Source of the DNA: Oleidesulfovibrio alaskensis DSM 16109
Lineage (GTDB): Bacteria; Desulfobacterota; Desulfovibrionia; Desulfovibrionales; Desulfovibrionaceae
Assembly (NCBI RefSeq): GCF_000482745.1
Contig: NZ_AXWQ01000005.1
Coordinates: 62,001 to 126,000, forward strand
Length of the DNA stretch: 64,000 nucleotides
Direction of reading: 5' to 3'
Positions 63,081 to 64,000 of the stretch are shown here, in pieces; the first letter of the stretch is position 1, and every line of letters begins with the position of its first letter. Under the pieces are notes generated by a model. It ran no database searches and was not told where the DNA came from. It saw only the letters and a program-made list of their open reading frames with translations. The position numbers and the translations under genes were made by a program.

Positions 63081-63199
63081 CACACCGGCGCCTGCCACGA
63101 AGCCGCCGGCCGCGTTGCAAAGGCAACCGCGTATAAAAGCATATATAGTCCGCCCCCGTCTGATGACAGGCTGTGCGATGCCTATATGCCTCCGCCAGC

Positions 63200-64000
63200 T
63201 CAGTCCAGCCGCTTCAGGGTCTGAGCAAGAAGCCTGACCACCTCCTTGCAGGCGGGTGCGCCGTCGGCGGAAAAAGCCTCGCTGCGGGTAGAACAGTAAA
63301 TCAGCACATATTTCAGAGTATCCCCGGCATAGAACGGTTCAGCATAATAAGAGTGAATACCGCCGGGAATGAACAGAGCCCAGTCAATGGGCCGTATGCT
63401 GCGTGCAGTTTCATCGACCACAAGATAAGGCAGGTTGTAACGGACAATATTCTCTGCGATGGACCCTCTGTAGGGGTAGGCCGTACCGGGTTCCATGCCG
63501 TCAAAAGGAGCTCCCGCCCCTGTCACTTCAACTTTATCGTCGGCTGCGTAAATACGGGACAGCATAACCCCTTCCGCCTGCATACCCTGCGGCTGATGTT
63601 CCAGCACTGCGGTCAGGGCGGACATATCATCGGCTGCGCGGCTGAGGGCTTCGCGCAGCGCGGCGGAAACAGGGCTGGAAACGGGCGCTGCCTCTGCAGG
63701 CTGCACCGCAGGTGTAAGACTGACCCACAGATAATTATGGCCTTCACGGGAGACGGGACGCAGCTGCGCCCGGCAACACATGCGCATGCCGCCATTGCCC
63801 GCCAAGGTGAGTGCCCCCCGCCACGATGCGTGAAAAATAAGGTGCTCGTATATGCTGCGCCTGTACTGCTCTCCTGTTCCCTCCAGCATCGTTTCAAACG
63901 AAGGAAAGTCGGCAGCTGCGGCATACCCGAAGCATACACATGCCGCAGCATTGGCGGCCTGTACATTTTTGGTCGTGAAATCAACAAGAAGAGCCGGGCT
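63200..64000 (-). CDS. PAS/GAF-like sensory protein, 5'-truncated by the window edge
   Basis: Open in frame from base 64000 down to the stop at 63200, so the start lies beyond the window; 266 residues are visible. The first ~95 residues match a PAS domain (FGYAAAADFPSFETML, then an NYLWVSLTP-type last strand). A linker rich in Ala/Pro follows. The C-terminal 140 residues look GAF-like (LVVDETARSIRPIDWALFIPGG and KYVLIYCSTRSEAFS). No output domain is seen in the visible part; one may lie upstream. It is separated from the GntR gene by a terminator. Confidence 0.75.
   Translation of the reverse strand, partial: SPALLVDFTTKNVQAANAAACVCFGYAAAADFPSFETMLEGTGEQYRRSIYEHLIFHASWRGALTLAGNGGMRMCCRAQLRPVSREGHNYLWVSLTPAVQPAEAAPVSSPVSAALREALSRAADDMSALTAVLEHQPQGMQAEGVMLSRIYAADDKVEVTGAGAPFDGMEPGTAYPYRGSIAENIVRYNLPYLVVDETARSIRPIDWALFIPGGIHSYYAEPFYAGDTLKYVLIYCSTRSEAFSADGAPACKEVVRLLAQTLKRLD

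Noticed and set aside
1..64000. CRISPR array, insertion sequence or prophage
   Set aside because: No regularly spaced repeats, transposase, recombinase or phage structural genes were seen on either strand.

Overview
The window looks like chromosomal DNA of a Desulfovibrio-type sulfate reducer (Desulfovibrionota, possibly close to Desulfovibrio/Oleidesulfovibrio alaskensis). This is an inference. It rests on the moderately high GC content, a four-subunit 2-oxoacid:ferredoxin oxidoreductase, an FmdE protein beside a metal-chelate importer, an AmrS radical SAM enzyme, three chemoreceptors and a CbpM/CbpA/ClpB chaperone operon. No species call is possible without a search. Genes are densely packed on both strands, mostly with clear Shine-Dalgarno sites and hairpin terminators. 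I saw no insertion sequence, prophage, CRISPR array or rRNA.

Layout. 1-5 kb: end of a radical SAM gene, purM (minus), then a small exported protein, amrS, a corrinoid adenosyltransferase and an Hpt protein, a tRNA-Pro(UGG) and a TPR protein. 5.5-10.2 kb: a Cache/PAS chemoreceptor, then aspartate ammonia-lyase overlapping a cyclase-family hydrolase. 10.3-15 kb: an exported cyclophilin and the cbpA-cbpM-clpB operon. 15-23 kb: a polysaccharide deacetylase, a threonine aldolase-type enzyme, a GT4 glycosyltransferase, an orphan protein, and the overlapping phoH-HD hydrolase-ybeY genes. 23.5-33 kb: a second chemoreceptor, a 53-residue zinc-ribbon gene, an MFS transporter, a DJ-1/PfpI protein, a natural FakA-DegV fusion, an exported AMIN-like protein, a small orphan and a gamma-glutamyltransferase. 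33-36.4 kb: korDABC and a conserved small protein. 36.5-47.4 kb: a sigma-54 activator, a membrane TPR protein, proA, nadD, a REC-PAS-PAS-GGDEF protein, a TPR protein, a GT9 heptosyltransferase and an EAL-CBS-GGDEF protein. 47.6-53.6 kb: a third chemoreceptor and a four-gene operon for a metal-chelate ABC importer plus FmdE.

The last 10 kb is the least conventional part. 53.8-56.5 kb holds an overlapping three-gene unit: an amidoligase, a class-I glutamine-amidotransferase/C26 peptidase with a hydrophobic insertion, and a tandem DUF1566 protein. This looks like a make-and-break system for an amide-linked product. A flavodoxin-type quinone reductase follows. On the minus strand, 62.9-57.4 kb encodes a FadR-type regulator, a tiny twin-arginine-like protein, an 11-12-helix membrane protein, a TAT-exported metallo-beta-lactamase-fold protein, and a CobW-type GTPase with a large cysteine-containing N-terminal domain. 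The substrate of that cluster is not evident. A PAS-containing gene runs off the right edge.

Start sites were chosen from Shine-Dalgarno spacing, overlaps with neighbours and family N-termini. Where this shortens the longest open frame, the entry says so. Domain positions are read by eye and approximate.
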